64,000 nucleotides of DNA from Acinetobacter sp. SFB (GCF_001647545.1 NZ_LSZH01000012.1:246926-310925), one strand, 5' to 3'; positions 9,240 to 19,072 are shown, numbered from the stretch's first letter. Numbers and translations: made by a program. Notes: generated from the sequence alone by a model not told the origin.

Positions 9240-9698
9240 CCCTATTACATAAAGTACGCTTAAAAGATGTTATATATAAGCCATTAAAATAAGAGATTAT
9301 TTAGGAGATATATAGAAAATAGAACTCATTTTTATACCGCATGCAGTGGTCCAGGCTGCATATACCTGTACATCAAAAATTATAGCTGAAACGAAAAAAG
9401 AAATAATTTATTTAATGCTTGGTTCATTGGCGATTAATAGATCACGTTAAATATCCTGTAAATTAAAATCAAAAATTTCACATAAATAGATTTAGCTTTC
9501 GTTTTAAATAAAATAGGAGAAATTTATATTAACATATTGAATAATTGAGTTTTTTATAAACATTAAATTATTATTAAAAGCTATTAAGTAAATTTACATA
9601 ATTAAACTAAAAAATATATTTCTCCTGTATATTTTTGTATTTCAAATACATAATCTAATATTGCTCAATTATTATAAAAAAATTTCAGGAGCATCTTA

Positions 9699-10022
9699 AT
9701 GTCAACTCAATTTGATTTTGTTTCTGTGGTGAAAAAACCAAATATTTATTTTGATGGTTTATCTATTAGTCGCACCATTCAGTTTAAGAATGGTATAAAA
9801 AAAACAATAGGCGTGATTTTACCCACAGAACGACCTTTAACCTTTGAAACACATGTGCCTGAGCGTATAGAAATTATTTCAGGTAAATGTCATGTGCAAA
9901 TAGCAAATGATAGAGAAGGTCAGATTTATTATGCTGGACAATCTTTCTATGTTCCAAAGAATAGTCAATTCAAGATTATGACAGATGATATCTTAGATTA
10001 TATTTGTCACTTGGAAGACTAA
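9699..10022 (+). CDS. ppnP: pyrimidine/purine nucleoside phosphorylase
   Basis: A 107-residue cupin-fold protein of the PpnP (formerly YaiE, DUF1255) family, which splits nucleosides with phosphate. Visible marks: YFDGLSISRTIQF, KKTIGVILPTE, TFETHVPERIEIISGKCHVQ and the C-terminal QSFYVPKNSQFKI with DYICHLE. It is about ten residues longer at the N-terminus than the E. coli enzyme. AGGAG stands 7 bases before the ATG. It is monocistronic with a strong terminator 20 bases after the stop. It acts in nucleoside salvage in the cytoplasm; the link to the adjacent stress genes is positional only. Confidence 0.92.
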   Translation: MSTQFDFVSVVKKPNIYFDGLSISRTIQFKNGIKKTIGVILPTERPLTFETHVPERIEIISGKCHVQIANDREGQIYYAGQSFYVPKNSQFKIMTDDILDYICHLED

Positions 10023-10043
10023 ATTTCCACAAAATCAAAGAAT

Positions 10044-10071
10044 AAGGGGGAACATTGCTGTCCCCCTTTTT
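10044..10071. terminator. terminator between ppnP and katE
   Basis: AAGGGGGA and TCCCCCTT pair across a 9-base loop and are followed by a T-run on the plus strand. It lies between two convergent genes and serves ppnP for certain by position, perhaps katE as well. Confidence 0.88.
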
Positions 10072-10125
10072 CGTTGAAAATTTGCTCTACATGAACTTGA
10101 TAAAAATCTATACTTTTATAGCCAT

Positions 10126-12252
10126 TTAAGCAGGAATAGCTTCCGCATTTTTCTCCCTCGCCCAAATGCGATGATGACGAATTAATTCCTTAAATTTTTC
10201 CTGTATTGTAGAAAAATTGTCCGTACTCAATGTCCCCTCATCCGTAACGAGTTGTAGAACGTCAAGTAGTTTTTGCTTATCCCCTAAAAATACAATCGGT
10301 TTTAAATGCTTATAAGCTTCAAGAATGTAGTGTTTAGTCACACCGTCTTGTTTCACTACTTCGTAGTTATCACCATCAACAATAATCACTGCATCATAAG
10401 CAATAGATGGTTCTGCTTTCTGCATTCCATTTGAATCAAGTTTCGCCTGTTTATTATTTAAAACCGGCGCTGGCGTAGGTGTGAGTATGTGAGCAACTGC
10501 ATTTTCAGCTTTCGCCCACTGCTGAATGGCTTCAATATTGTCTTGGTTCACCTTATCATGAACAAGTACAGCAATTTTTCTTGCTTTAATATCTTCTGGA
10601 ACAAAAGCCTCCATACTAAATTTTGCCGATTTTTCTACTGTAGATGATTTGATATTTTGTGAAGAACCAGCAACTTCTATTCCCAAGTTTTTACCCACTT
10701 GTTGAGCCAAATCCAAATCAATATTCGCCAGTATTTCTTGTACTTCTCTTTCTCGAATATGTTTGCGCTGCACTTTGCTTAATTCAAAGGTGTAAGCATC
10801 TACCACATGTTTTTGTTCATGAGGCGCCAAACTCTTGTAGTACAAACGTGCATGAGAGAAGTGATCTGAAAATGATTCACTTCGTGCACGAATTTTCTTC
10901 CCATCAATACGCTCCTGATAGCTTTCAAAACCGCCATTTTCTGCAGCAGGTGCTGTTTCTACAGGCCAATTATTATCAATGGAATTGGGTTGATACGATG
11001 CCTGACCTTTATGAATCGTGGTTTGGTGCATCGCATCTCGCTGGTTATTATGAAATGGGCAAACCGGTTTATTAATCGGCAGCTGATGGAAATTAGGTCC
11101 ACCTAGGCGGCTCAGTTGTGTATCGGTATAGGAAAATAAACGGGCTTGTAATAGTGGATCATTAGTAAAGTCTATTCCGGGCACAATATGACCAGGACAA
11201 AACGCAACTTGTTCAATTTCAGCAAAGAAATTATCGACATTACGATTCAGTACAAATTTTCCAATGGGTGTAACAGGAACCAGTTCTTCAGGAATAATTT
11301 TGGTGGGATCGAGCAAGTCAAAATCAAACTTCATTTCATCTTCTTCTTGCACGATCTGAATCCCTAGTTCCCACTCTGGATAATTTCCTGCTTCGATCGC
11401 TTCATATAAATCACGTCGATGAAAGTCAGGATCCTTGCCGGATAATTTTTGTGCTTCATCCCATACCAACTGGCTTACACCCTGTTTGGGTGTCCAATGA
11501 TATTTAACAAAAATGGCTTTACCTTCGGCATTAATCAACCGGAAAGTATGCACACCAAAACCCTGTATTGAACGTAAATTGCGTGGAATAGCCCGATCAG
11601 ACATCGCCCACATCACCGCATGAGCCGATTCGGGTACCAATGAGACGAAATCCCAGAAGGTATCATGGGCAGACCCCCCCGTAGGAACTTCTGTATGAGG
11701 CTCGGGTTTGACTGCATGGACAAAGTCGGGGAATTTAATCCCATCTTGGACAAAAAATACCGGTGCATTATTACCGACAAGATCGTAGTTGCCTTCCTGT
11801 GTATAGAACTTGATGGCAAAACCACGAATGTCACGTACAGTATCGGCAGAACCCCGTGGTCCTTGCACTGTAGAAAAGCGCACAAATATTGGTGTTTGAA
11901 TTTCTGAGTTAGTCAAAAAGCTGGCTTTGGTATATTTTTCATTCCCAGCGTATGCTTGAAAATAACCATGTGCACCCACACCGCGCGCATGCACAATTCG
12001 CTCTGGTATGCGTTCGTGATCAAAATGTGTGATTTTTTCCCGGAGTATAAAATCTTCTAATAAAGTAGAACCCCGCACTCCTGCCCTTAAGCTATTTTGA
12101 TTATCAGCAATTTTTACACCCTGATTGGTCGTGAGTGCTTGATCAGTAGCATCACTTCGAAAAGCGTCTAACTGTTGTGTTTTTACGCTTTCATTTTTTT
12201 TATCTAAAGTATCAGTACCTGCTACTTCACTTTTGTTTGTTTTAGGGTCCAT
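10126..12252 (-). CDS. katE: large-subunit monofunctional catalase (HPII type)
   Basis: A 708-residue clade 2 catalase that turns hydrogen peroxide into water and oxygen. The distal haem His88 is in RIVHARG, Asn161 in [13 protein letters not shown], and the proximal haem Tyr375 in RLFSYTDTQ. Residues from about 560 onward form the extra flavodoxin/DJ-1-like C-terminal domain ([31 protein letters not shown]) that small catalases lack. The first 60 residues are a polar extension. AGGT lies 8 bases before the ATG. The gene follows a haem-oxygenase-like protein gene on the same strand after 79 bases, so co-transcription is possible. HPII catalases are commonly stationary-phase regulated; no specific signal was seen. 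Confidence 0.97.
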   Translation of the reverse strand: MDPKTNKSEVAGTDTLDKKNESVKTQQLDAFRSDATDQALTTNQGVKIADNQNSLRAGVRGSTLLEDFILREKITHFDHERIPERIVHARGVGAHGYFQAYAGNEKYTKASFLTNSEIQTPIFVRFSTVQGPRGSADTVRDIRGFAIKFYTQEGNYDLVGNNAPVFFVQDGIKFPDFVHAVKPEPHTEVPTGGSAHDTFWDFVSLVPESAHAVMWAMSDRAIPRNLRSIQGFGVHTFRLINAEGKAIFVKYHWTPKQGVSQLVWDEAQKLSGKDPDFHRRDLYEAIEAGNYPEWELGIQIVQEEDEMKFDFDLLDPTKIIPEELVPVTPIGKFVLNRNVDNFFAEIEQVAFCPGHIVPGIDFTNDPLLQARLFSYTDTQLSRLGGPNFHQLPINKPVCPFHNNQRDAMHQTTIHKGQASYQPNSIDNNWPVETAPAAENGGFESYQERIDGKKIRARSESFSDHFSHARLYYKSLAPHEQKHVVDAYTFELSKVQRKHIREREVQEILANIDLDLAQQVGKNLGIEVAGSSQNIKSSTVEKSAKFSMEAFVPEDIKARKIAVLVHDKVNQDNIEAIQQWAKAENAVAHILTPTPAPVLNNKQAKLDSNGMQKAEPSIAYDAVIIVDGDNYEVVKQDGVTKHYILEAYKHLKPIVFLGDKQKLLDVLQLVTDEGTLSTDNFSTIQEKFKELIRHHRIWAREKNAEAIPA

Positions 12253-12331
12253 ATTTCTACCTATAATTGTTAGTTAAAGTACTAGCGAGGATGTTAAAAA
12301 GCGATGCAAATAACCTTGTGTTTACATGCAA

Positions 12332-13750
12332 TTAATGAATGGATGAGTTTTTCTCGCTCAGAAAGGGAAAAAGATAATCCACAAAACGTTGAGTACACCA
12401 AAGGCCAGTTTCATTATGATGAGCATGAGGTGCGAGATAAGGCAGTAATTTATTTATTTTGACAGCTAAATTGCCTGATTCGGAAATTTGCTGTTGTAGC
12501 GTCTCTAACTCTGCATTAGCTAAATAACTGAACAAGAATTCATCTATACAGTTAGAAGTAGAGCTGACCTTTTTATACTTCGAATACGATTGTTTAAAAT
12601 AGTCGCCTGCAATCCAGTCATGAATGATTTGCTTTTCAGTCGCATTAAAGACCCCATACATTTTGCCTTCTTCATGACTGATCAACTTCCAGAACCGGCT
12701 TTGTTCAGGATCTTGATTTAAAATAATCCACTGCTTTTCAATCAGCAGCTCTACAAACTCTTCGACCAAATTCGGCTCTGAAAGCCACTCATTAATAGAC
12801 CGATTATTAAATTTACATTTATCATTATGAATGACATTGCCGACCAGAGCTTTTCGTTTCAAAATATTAATCACTAAAGCTTCTGAATTTAAATTTTTAA
12901 TAATTTGTCTAGAGGATAATCCTTTGTTATTCAAAGCAAAGCCGATTTTCATTTTTTCCATAAATGAATCTTTATCTTTGAATTTTTTATAAATTTTTTC
13001 CAAGGCCTTAATGGATAATTTTGCATGACCATTGTCCATATTGTCTATAGTGATATGCAGATTAAAATATTGGGAATTAATGCCTAATTCATTGAGTTCA
13101 TAATTGGTAATCAGAAGATGTAATGGCAACTGTTCGTAACCTAAATTAAAACCGACTATTTCAGGAATAAATTCAGGGGGAACAAATGCAAGTGCTAATT
13201 GAATTGCAGGCTGATGATAATATTCATCTTCTAATTCTAATACGAAATGTTCCAGCCCCAGCTTAACCAGTAAATCATCAAATAAACTCACATGATTAGA
13301 TTTGGCTAAGCCCAACCCTAATTCCTCTACATATATTTGGATTAACTCATGAAAAATTGGATCATTCCAATAATGAACTAAGCTATATAACCATGCACCA
13401 TCTACCCGCTTTACCGGAGCAACTTTAATAAGAAATTCAAACGCCTGACTTACATTCTTAAAATACTCTCGCTCTCCCCCACTATTCCTTCTGTCTTTAT
13501 ATAACTGATATTCACTACATTGAAATTTATTATCATTACACAGCCATGCAGAAATTTTATTCAATTCCGAAGGAAATTCTAAGTTGTCTAAATTCAAGCT
13601 CTGAATTTCTTTATGTAGAAAACTTGCAGCTTTCCGCTCTTTATCCTGTTGGCTAATGTGTGAATTCATAAAATAATTCACTAGATCGCAGTAATTCTGA
13701 TGATTTTTATCAATTAAATCGAGTAAGCGTTCTTTTACTGCTACTGGCAT
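12332..13750 (-). CDS. iron-containing redox enzyme family protein (haem-oxygenase-like diiron fold)
   Basis: A 472-residue protein of the 'iron-containing redox enzyme' family, a haem-oxygenase-like dimetal oxidase (HDO) group. Candidate metal ligands sit in ELIQIYVEELGLGLAKSNH, and in the signature QYFNLHITIDNMDNGHAKLS about residues 255-275. The C-terminal third (HHNETGLWCTQRFVDYLFPF) is shared by bacterial relatives. Reaction and substrate are unknown; other members of the fold oxidise amines, fatty acids or build N-N bonds. The ATG at 13750 with GGAG 8 bases upstream is preferred to an ATG at 13795. It precedes katE on the same strand, suggesting a role in peroxide-exposed cells. Confidence 0.75.
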   Translation of the reverse strand: MPVAVKERLLDLIDKNHQNYCDLVNYFMNSHISQQDKERKAASFLHKEIQSLNLDNLEFPSELNKISAWLCNDNKFQCSEYQLYKDRRNSGGEREYFKNVSQAFEFLIKVAPVKRVDGAWLYSLVHYWNDPIFHELIQIYVEELGLGLAKSNHVSLFDDLLVKLGLEHFVLELEDEYYHQPAIQLALAFVPPEFIPEIVGFNLGYEQLPLHLLITNYELNELGINSQYFNLHITIDNMDNGHAKLSIKALEKIYKKFKDKDSFMEKMKIGFALNNKGLSSRQIIKNLNSEALVINILKRKALVGNVIHNDKCKFNNRSINEWLSEPNLVEEFVELLIEKQWIILNQDPEQSRFWKLISHEEGKMYGVFNATEKQIIHDWIAGDYFKQSYSKYKKVSSTSNCIDEFLFSYLANAELETLQQQISESGNLAVKINKLLPYLAPHAHHNETGLWCTQRFVDYLFPFLSEKNSSIH

Positions 13751-13860
13751 TTTTATTCTCCAAGCGGTAATTCTGCTATAAACATAAGTTATCAATATGA
13801 CACGGGAAAAGATTCAAATTGTTATTATTCGTTTAATTTGTGTTTAATTAATTTTTAGGT

Positions 13861-13998
13861 ATTTATATAAAACAATCACTTAGATTACATAAAAACTCTG
13901 AAGATCCGCAGCATCAACAACAGAATGACAATCAGCGTCAGCAAAGTGGACAACAGAAAAGTTTTGGAAAAAATCTAAATGACCAAAATAAACAGTAG
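13861..13998 (+). pseudogene. C-terminal remnant of a Q-rich protein
   Basis: An open stretch without a start codon ends in a polar tail with QHQQQNDNQRQQSGQQKSFG and closes NDQNKQ-stop. Its composition and the QQQNDxQRQQ pattern match the Q-rich repeat protein at 15688-15993. I infer a 5'-truncated relative. Because low-complexity tracts converge easily, common origin is not certain. Confidence 0.45.
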
Positions 13999-14084
13999 AA
14001 ATAATTTGTAAATTAAACATTCTTTATCACACATAAGGGGATTAAATTACCTTATATATTGATTCAAGAAACAGCAGTTAAATA

Positions 14085-14400
14085 ATGACTGATGTAAATT
14101 TAGAAAATAAAAATCATACTCCAAACAGTGTTAAATCTTAAAAATATTGATGTGAAAAATATACTAATCGACTACATTACAATGATTTACATCGTTTTAT
14201 TCCAGATATTGATTATGATCGAGATTTATCTTACGCCTATGAGTTTGAACGTAGTTCCCGATCTAAATATGGTAAAAATACACATTTTTAAGATTCCTAA
14301 AATGATCTGCAAAAAAAAATGGGAAAAATTTAAAGCAGAGTCTCGTTTAAAATGGGATCAAGCTAAACATGCAGTAAAATATGCATGGGATAAAATGTAA
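14085..14400 (+). pseudogene. broken small stress-type gene (stops plus poly-A frameshift)
   Basis: Frame one from ATG 14085 reads MTDVNLENKNHTPNSVKS, a stop, then YTNRLHYNDLHRFIPDIDYD and DLSYAYEFERSSRSKYG with further stops. After a run of nine A (about 14310-14320) the next frame continues LQKKWEKFKAESRLKWDQAK and ends HAVKYAWDKM-stop. Together these resemble a family of short bacterial proteins with a 'YGYESRSRYG' core followed by 'DLxxxWxxxKxxSxLxWxxAKxAVxxAWD'. Three in-frame stops and one homopolymer slip make it a probable pseudogene. An overlapping 90-codon frame here is a by-product of the same DNA. A sequencing error could explain the slip but not the stops. Confidence 0.6.
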
Positions 14401-14715
14401 TATTTTATAATATGAGCTTTTATAGCTCATATTTTTTAAATATTTATTCACGTCATAAAAATAATTCAACTCATGCTTAACATATAATAATGCATAATTT
14501 TTAAAACTTTAATATATTCTTTTTTATAAAAACAAATAATTATGGATTGATTTTTTGAAATGTATTTCACAAATTTTCGGTTATAGGTTGAATTGACTTA
14601 TTCTATAAATAGGCTATTTAATTAATCAATTATGTTATTTAATGTTTCTCTATAATAAAACATATTCAAAATAAAATAATATATTATCAATGTATTAAAT
14701 AATATGGGAAAGAAT

Positions 14716-15582
14716 ATGAACAAATATCCTAAGACTCCATCTATCGAAGTGCAAAGCCATCAACCTGGCATTCAATCCAAAATGCATCCCCAGCCCGAAG
14801 TCATCAAAAAAAATTACAAAGGAAGTGACAAATTAAAAGATAAGGTCGCTTTGATTACTGGCGGTGACAGCGGAATCGGTAGATCTATTTCGGTACTATT
14901 TGCCAGAGAAGGTGCAGATATTTGCATCTGCTATTTAGAAGAAGGTCAAGATGCGCTTGATACTAAAAAAATGGTTGAAAATGAAGGACGTCGTTGCCTA
15001 CTTATAAAATGTAATTTACAACATCAAGATGAAATAAAGAAAATGGTAGATACTGCCCTTCAAGAATTTAAAACTATCAATATTTTAGTCAATAATGCAG
15101 GAGTGCAATATCCACAAAAGTACATTACCGATATCAATACACAGCAACTTTTTAAAACCTTTGAAGTAAATATTTTTTCAATGTTTTATTTAACTGAATT
15201 ATTAGTGCCCTATATGAAACAAGGTGATACGATTATTAACACTACAAGCATTACCAGTTATCATGGGCATGACTTGCTGATAGATTACGCGAGTACCAAG
15301 GGTGCAATCACTTCTTTCACACGTAGTTTATCTAGCAACCTATTAAAAAATAAAACAGGAATTAGAGTGAATGCTGTCGCTCCCGGACCTATTTGGACAC
15401 CCTTAATACCGAGTAGTTTTGATGAAGAACAATTGAAGGATTTCGGCAAAAATACACCGATGGGACGTATGGGACAACCCAGCGAAGTCGCTCCCGCATA
15501 TTTATTTCTTGCCTCAGATGAAGCAAGTTATATCTCTGGACAAGTTATTCATGTCAATGGTGGTAGCATTGTAAATGGTTAG
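14716..15582 (+). CDS. SDR oxidoreductase, YghA/general-stress-protein-39 type
   Basis: A 288-residue short-chain dehydrogenase. After a 40-residue N-terminal extension (SHQPGIQSKMHPQPE, typical of the YghA/GSP39 group) come the NAD(P) motif TGGDSGIGRSI, NNAGVQYP, the active-site Ser in TTSITSYHG and YASTKG (Tyr-x3-Lys), then the PGPIWTPLIPSS loop. YghA-type enzymes reduce aldehydes and are often stress-induced; the substrate here is unknown. I prefer the ATG at 14716, where GGGAAAG stands just upstream, over the ATG at 14704, which has no ribosome site. It is flanked by a broken stress gene and the Q-rich repeat gene. Confidence 0.9.
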   Translation: MNKYPKTPSIEVQSHQPGIQSKMHPQPEVIKKNYKGSDKLKDKVALITGGDSGIGRSISVLFAREGADICICYLEEGQDALDTKKMVENEGRRCLLIKCNLQHQDEIKKMVDTALQEFKTINILVNNAGVQYPQKYITDINTQQLFKTFEVNIFSMFYLTELLVPYMKQGDTIINTTSITSYHGHDLLIDYASTKGAITSFTRSLSSNLLKNKTGIRVNAVAPGPIWTPLIPSSFDEEQLKDFGKNTPMGRMGQPSEVAPAYLFLASDEASYISGQVIHVNGGSIVNG

Positions 15583-15642
15583 ATAAGTATTAAAAAATTA
15601 AATCTATATTAGATAATGCAGAAATTATTGAATACAGCTTAT

Positions 15643-15675
15643 AAAAAGGCGCGGATCTTAGATCCGCGCCTTTTT
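15643..15675. terminator. strong bidirectional terminator
   Basis: AAAAAGGCGCGGATC pairs perfectly with GATCCGCGCCTTTTT around a 3-base loop, between the convergent SDR and Q-rich genes. The symmetric A and T runs let it work in both directions. Confidence 0.93.
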
Positions 15676-15687
15676 ATTTATCACCCA

Positions 15688-15993
15688 TTACTTTTGTTGG
15701 TCTTGCTGATTTTGCTGACGTTGTGAATCATTTTGCTGCTGCTGTTGACGTTGCTGATCTTGAGGGTTTTGCTGGTTAGGCTGACGCTGTGGATCATTTT
15801 GTTGCTGCTGTTGATGTTGCTGATCTTGAGGGTTTTGCTGGTTAGGCTGACGCTGTGGATCATTTTGTTGCTGCTGTTGACGTTGCTGATCTTGAGGGTT
15901 TTGCTGGTTAGGCTGACGCTGTGGATCATTTTGTTGTTGTTGTTGTTGTTGTTGACGTTGTTGGTCTTGAGGATTTTGCGGTTGATTAGCCAT
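15688..15993 (-). CDS. glutamine-rich tandem-repeat protein
   Basis: A 101-residue protein made almost wholly of Q, N, P, D and R. It starts MANQPQNPQDQQRQ and then carries a 22-residue unit of the form NDPQRQPNQQNPQDQQ plus RQQQQQ, repeated three times with one H for R change, and a degenerate end. It must be disordered; no domain is recognisable. Start at 15993 because GGA lies 7 bases before that ATG; an upstream in-frame extension has none. Such Q/N-rich proteins can be hydrophilin-like desiccation protectants or prion-like; neither is shown here. The position among trehalose, catalase and SDR genes favours a stress role (inference). Confidence 0.72.
   Translation of the reverse strand: MANQPQNPQDQQRQQQQQQQQNDPQRQPNQQNPQDQQRQQQQQNDPQRQPNQQNPQDQQHQQQQQNDPQRQPNQQNPQDQQRQQQQQNDSQRQQNQQDQQK
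15723..15920. repeat. 66-bp tandem repeat, three full copies
   Basis: Units begin at 15723, 15789 and 15855 with an exact 66-base period, and a fourth degenerate unit begins at 15921 and grades into GTT triplets. The units are almost identical (for example GTGAATCA versus GTGGATCA at the start, and TTGACG versus TTGATG inside). The period is a multiple of three, so copy number can change without breaking the Q-rich frame. Confidence 0.93.
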
Positions 15994-16477
15994 TTTTAGT
16001 TCCATCCTATTTTTAAAATAAGTCACATGAGTTAGTAACTATTCTAAATTTGCATATTCATTGTTATAAAGCTATGAGGCTCATGTGACATTTCTTGTCA
16101 TTGTAAATTTAAATTTTTTACAAATTAAATAAATGTTTCATTAAAATCAAATTATTTAAATATTTTAAAAGGAATTTATTACATTTTTTACCGAATCAAA
16201 ACATAGATAAAGTTTAAATGAAGGAATTAATTCTAATGGGTTTAAGTCATACTTTTTAGGTGAATTTTCTAAAATAGTGCTCCATTCAAATAGAACGTAA
16301 CTTTTAAAAAGTTACTAATGTTTATTAGGTCGCTAGCACTATGCCGGGATAGATACTCTCAAATAAATGATGAGTTAATATTTATTCTCTTTATTACATA
16401 ATATTACACCAAATATTAAAAAGATAATTAATGTAAGTATATGAAGTTAATCTCATATTTGAGTGGAAGGAATATTT
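15994..16477. other. gene-free stretch between divergent Q-rich and lipocalin genes
   Basis: About 480 AT-rich bases holding the two divergent promoters. TGACA-N5-TGTCA (16086-16100), an inverted repeat about 90 bases before the Q-rich start, is the only symmetric element noticed. No coding sequence is supported. Confidence 0.4.
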
Positions 16478-17059
16478 ATGTCTAACATGGGTAAAACATC
16501 AAGTGTTAACTTGGCAAAAATTGTATTAGCTCTGGTGATTTGCACTAGCAGTATATTAACGCTGGCACATGCACAAACTGAGCCATTACAGGCTGTTGAA
16601 AAAGTTGATCTGAATAAGTATTTAGGGACTTGGCATGAAGTTGCCAGAAAACCTTTGTATTTTCAAAGAAAATGCGAAAACAATGTCAGTGCAAATTACT
16701 CTTTAAATAAGAATGGCAATATTAAAGTCGATAATAGCTGTTATACAAAAGATGGAAAGTTCAAACAGACGATTGGGGAAGCATTTGTACAAAATGCTCC
16801 GCTTAACTCCAAACTAAAAGTAAGTTTTTTACCTAAAATCATCCGTTGGCTTCCTGTGGGACGTGGCGATTATTGGGTTTTAAAAATTGATGAAAATTAT
16901 GAAACAGTATTGGTGGGCGAACCCGATAAAAAATATATGTGGATTCTTTCTCGTTCACAACAGCCTAAACCAGAAGTTGTACAGGAATATTTAGATTATG
17001 CGGAATCTATTGGATATGACTTGAGTGATGTGATTAAAACCAAACAGATGCAAAAATAA
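16478..17059 (+). CDS. blc: Blc-type lipocalin
   Basis: A 193-residue bacterial lipocalin. The N-terminus is a signal sequence (LAKIVLALVICTSSILTLAHA) with cleavage likely after AHA. I see no clear lipobox, so it may be a soluble periplasmic form, unlike the E. coli Blc lipoprotein. The G-x-W fold signature is YLGTWHEVARKP, followed by KCENNVSANYSL, a central VGRGDYWVLKIDENYETVLV and YMWILSRSQQP, all characteristic. Blc proteins bind lysophospholipids or fatty acids and are envelope-stress linked. The ATG at 16478 has AAGGA 7 bases upstream; a GTG at 16463 lacks a site. A terminator follows. Confidence 0.9.
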   Translation: MSNMGKTSSVNLAKIVLALVICTSSILTLAHAQTEPLQAVEKVDLNKYLGTWHEVARKPLYFQRKCENNVSANYSLNKNGNIKVDNSCYTKDGKFKQTIGEAFVQNAPLNSKLKVSFLPKIIRWLPVGRGDYWVLKIDENYETVLVGEPDKKYMWILSRSQQPKPEVVQEYLDYAESIGYDLSDVIKTKQMQK

Positions 17060-17078
17060 TTTCCATCATGAATGATCT

Positions 17079-17109
17079 AAAGCATGAATCTAGTGTTCAT
17101 GCTTTTTTT
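17079..17109 (+). terminator. lipocalin gene terminator
   Basis: AAAGCATGAA and TTCATGCTTT form a perfect 10-bp stem with a 7-base loop and a trailing T-run, 20 bases after the lipocalin stop codon. Confidence 0.92.
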
Positions 17110-17160
17110 CGATTTAAACATTGCATAAAATAAGCCTCAATCACCTTCTCGAGACATGAT

Positions 17161-18588
17161 ATGTCCATGCAGTTAATTTGGTTTCGACAGGATTTACGAA
17201 TTCAAGACCATGCCGCTCTTTGGCATGCTGCTCAAGCGGGACCCTGTATTGCCTTGGTTGTCATTTCACCTGAACAATGGGCTTTACACAATGATGCCGC
17301 TGTTAAAATAGATTTTTATTTAAGACAACTTCAAGTGCTTAAAACCCAGCTAAAAAACCTCAATATCCAATTAGTGATTCGGCATATTCCGTTTTGGAAA
17401 GATGTTCCTCAAGTTGTTTTACAGCTTACAGAACAACTCAAAGTCAATTGCATCCATGCCAATATTGAACTGGGTGTCAATGAGTTGAAGCGCGATGCAC
17501 AGATCCAAAAGCTTCTAGATAAATATAATAAATCACTCGAGCTGTATCATGACCGCACTTTATTTCCTGTAGGCAGCATTCGCAATAAAAGCCAGCAACC
17601 TTATCAAGTTTTTAGCGCCTTCAAGAAAAATTGCTATGAACGATTCAGTGTGAGTTTACCGCAGTGTTATCCTCAAATTGAAGCACAGCCTGATCTTCAA
17701 CTTGACTCTATCGACCAAGGGGCTGTTTGTACTTTTGCAGAGTTATATCCAAATCATCCTGCAATAGAACTTCAGGATTGTTGGCCGGTTAGTGCAGAAT
17801 ATGCCTTAACTTTATTGGATGATTTCATCAATAATAAAGTGATTCACTATGAGGAAGAGAGAGACTTTCCTCATCTGGACTCAACCAGCCAATTATCACC
17901 CTATTTAAATTCCGGGATGATTTCTATTCGTCAATGTATTCAGGCCTTATTTCGTCGACAGCATGGACACTTCCATATTGAACATTCAGGTCAGCAAACT
18001 TGGCTGGATGAATTATTATGGCGCGAGTTTTATCAACATATTCTATTCGATTTTCCGCAGGTCTCTAAACATCTGCCCTTTAAGGCGGATACACAAAAAA
18101 TCCACTGGCGTGACCAAGCTGAAGATTTAGCTGCCTGGCAGCAAGGGCAAACCGGTATTCCTATTATAGATGCAGGAATGCGCCAATTATTGGCAACGGG
18201 CTGGATGCATAATCGGGTGCGCATGATCACGGCGATGTTCCTGACCAAAAACCTGCTGATTGACTGGCGGCTCGGGGAACAATGGTTTATGCAACATTTA
18301 ATTGATGGTGATTTGGCAGCAAATAATGGCGGGTGGCAATGGTGTGCCTCTACAGGTACGGATTCAGTGCCCTATTTCCGTATATTTAATCCCATCAGCC
18401 AGTCGCAAAAGTTTGATGCAAATGGTGACTATATTCGTCAATGGGTTCCTGAACTGGCACATTTAGATGCCAAAACCATCCATGAGCCTTATGCCAAAAA
18501 TTCCAATTTGGCTTTAAATTATCCTAAACCGATTGCAGACTTGAAAGAAACCCGAGTTCGGGCAATCGAGGCTTTTAAAAGTATTTAA
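17161..18588 (+). CDS. phrB: deoxyribodipyrimidine photolyase (CPD)
   Basis: A 475-residue class I photolyase that uses blue light and FADH to split pyrimidine dimers. The N-terminal antenna domain starts QLIWFRQDLRIQDHAALWHA and holds the linker YHDRTLFPVGSI. The C-terminal FAD domain shows LNSGMISIRQ, QTWLDELLWREFYQHILF, PIIDAGMRQLLATGWMHNR and ANNGGWQWCASTGTD, the substrate and flavin-binding core with the conserved tryptophans. The length is normal. Two in-frame ATGs (17161 and 17167) are possible and neither has a strong ribosome site. It is a lone gene with a terminator on each side. Confidence 0.96.
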   Translation: MSMQLIWFRQDLRIQDHAALWHAAQAGPCIALVVISPEQWALHNDAAVKIDFYLRQLQVLKTQLKNLNIQLVIRHIPFWKDVPQVVLQLTEQLKVNCIHANIELGVNELKRDAQIQKLLDKYNKSLELYHDRTLFPVGSIRNKSQQPYQVFSAFKKNCYERFSVSLPQCYPQIEAQPDLQLDSIDQGAVCTFAELYPNHPAIELQDCWPVSAEYALTLLDDFINNKVIHYEEERDFPHLDSTSQLSPYLNSGMISIRQCIQALFRRQHGHFHIEHSGQQTWLDELLWREFYQHILFDFPQVSKHLPFKADTQKIHWRDQAEDLAAWQQGQTGIPIIDAGMRQLLATGWMHNRVRMITAMFLTKNLLIDWRLGEQWFMQHLIDGDLAANNGGWQWCASTGTDSVPYFRIFNPISQSQKFDANGDYIRQWVPELAHLDAKTIHEPYAKNSNLALNYPKPIADLKETRVRAIEAFKSI

Positions 18589-18683
18589 ATGAATATGTTT
18601 TAGGTTTTAAACTAAAAAGCTAGAATCAAAAATTTTTAATTCTTAATTTTTTCTAGTATTTACATCAGAAAACTATACGCAGT

Positions 18684-18715
18684 AAAAAAGCTTAATATTA
18701 TTGTTAGGCTTTTTT
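18684..18715 (+). terminator. terminator after the photolyase gene
   Basis: AAAAAAGC with TTAA pairs imperfectly with TTAGGCTTTTTT, ending in a T-run, about 100 bases after the stop. The rest of the 484-base gap up to the next gene is AT-rich without a supported gene. Confidence 0.6.
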
Positions 18716-19072
18716 ATCTCTTTGTTTTAGCTGACTGCTATTAAAAATTATAATTCTTGTTACGAAATATGCTGTTCCTTATTATGTGATAATAAATTTA
18801 TTTTAATAATATTACTAATATATAGATATCATAATGAAGGGATAATTAATAAAATTTATTATTAATCAATATCTTATGAAAAAAATTATCCGACATATTT
18901 TAAAACAAATATCTTTATTAATATGATAAAAATTTAAGTTTTATCCTTAATGAATTTATTTTAAAAATAATGTGATACATTTATCATTAATGAATTTTTA
19001 TGTGTATTTAACACACTGCCAAGATAATAGTTAATATGTTATAAAAATATAAACATGTAAGAGTAGAAAGAT

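Noticed and set aside
10659..11075. 138-codon plus-strand frame
   Set aside because: Antisense to the catalase gene katE.
14128..14400. 90-codon frame read as one protein
   Set aside because: Only its last 30 codons look like a real protein; the first part is out of frame with the recognisable DLSYAYEFERSSRSKYG segment, so it is a pseudogene by-product.
15723..15942. CRISPR-like spaced repeats
   Set aside because: The units are contiguous 66-bp tandem repeats without unique spacers and no cas genes are near.
15681..15999. Two further long frames (one per strand) across the Q-rich repeats
   Set aside because: The repeat period is a multiple of three, so every frame without a stop in one unit stays open. 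The Q-rich frame alone has a fitting start and ribosome site.
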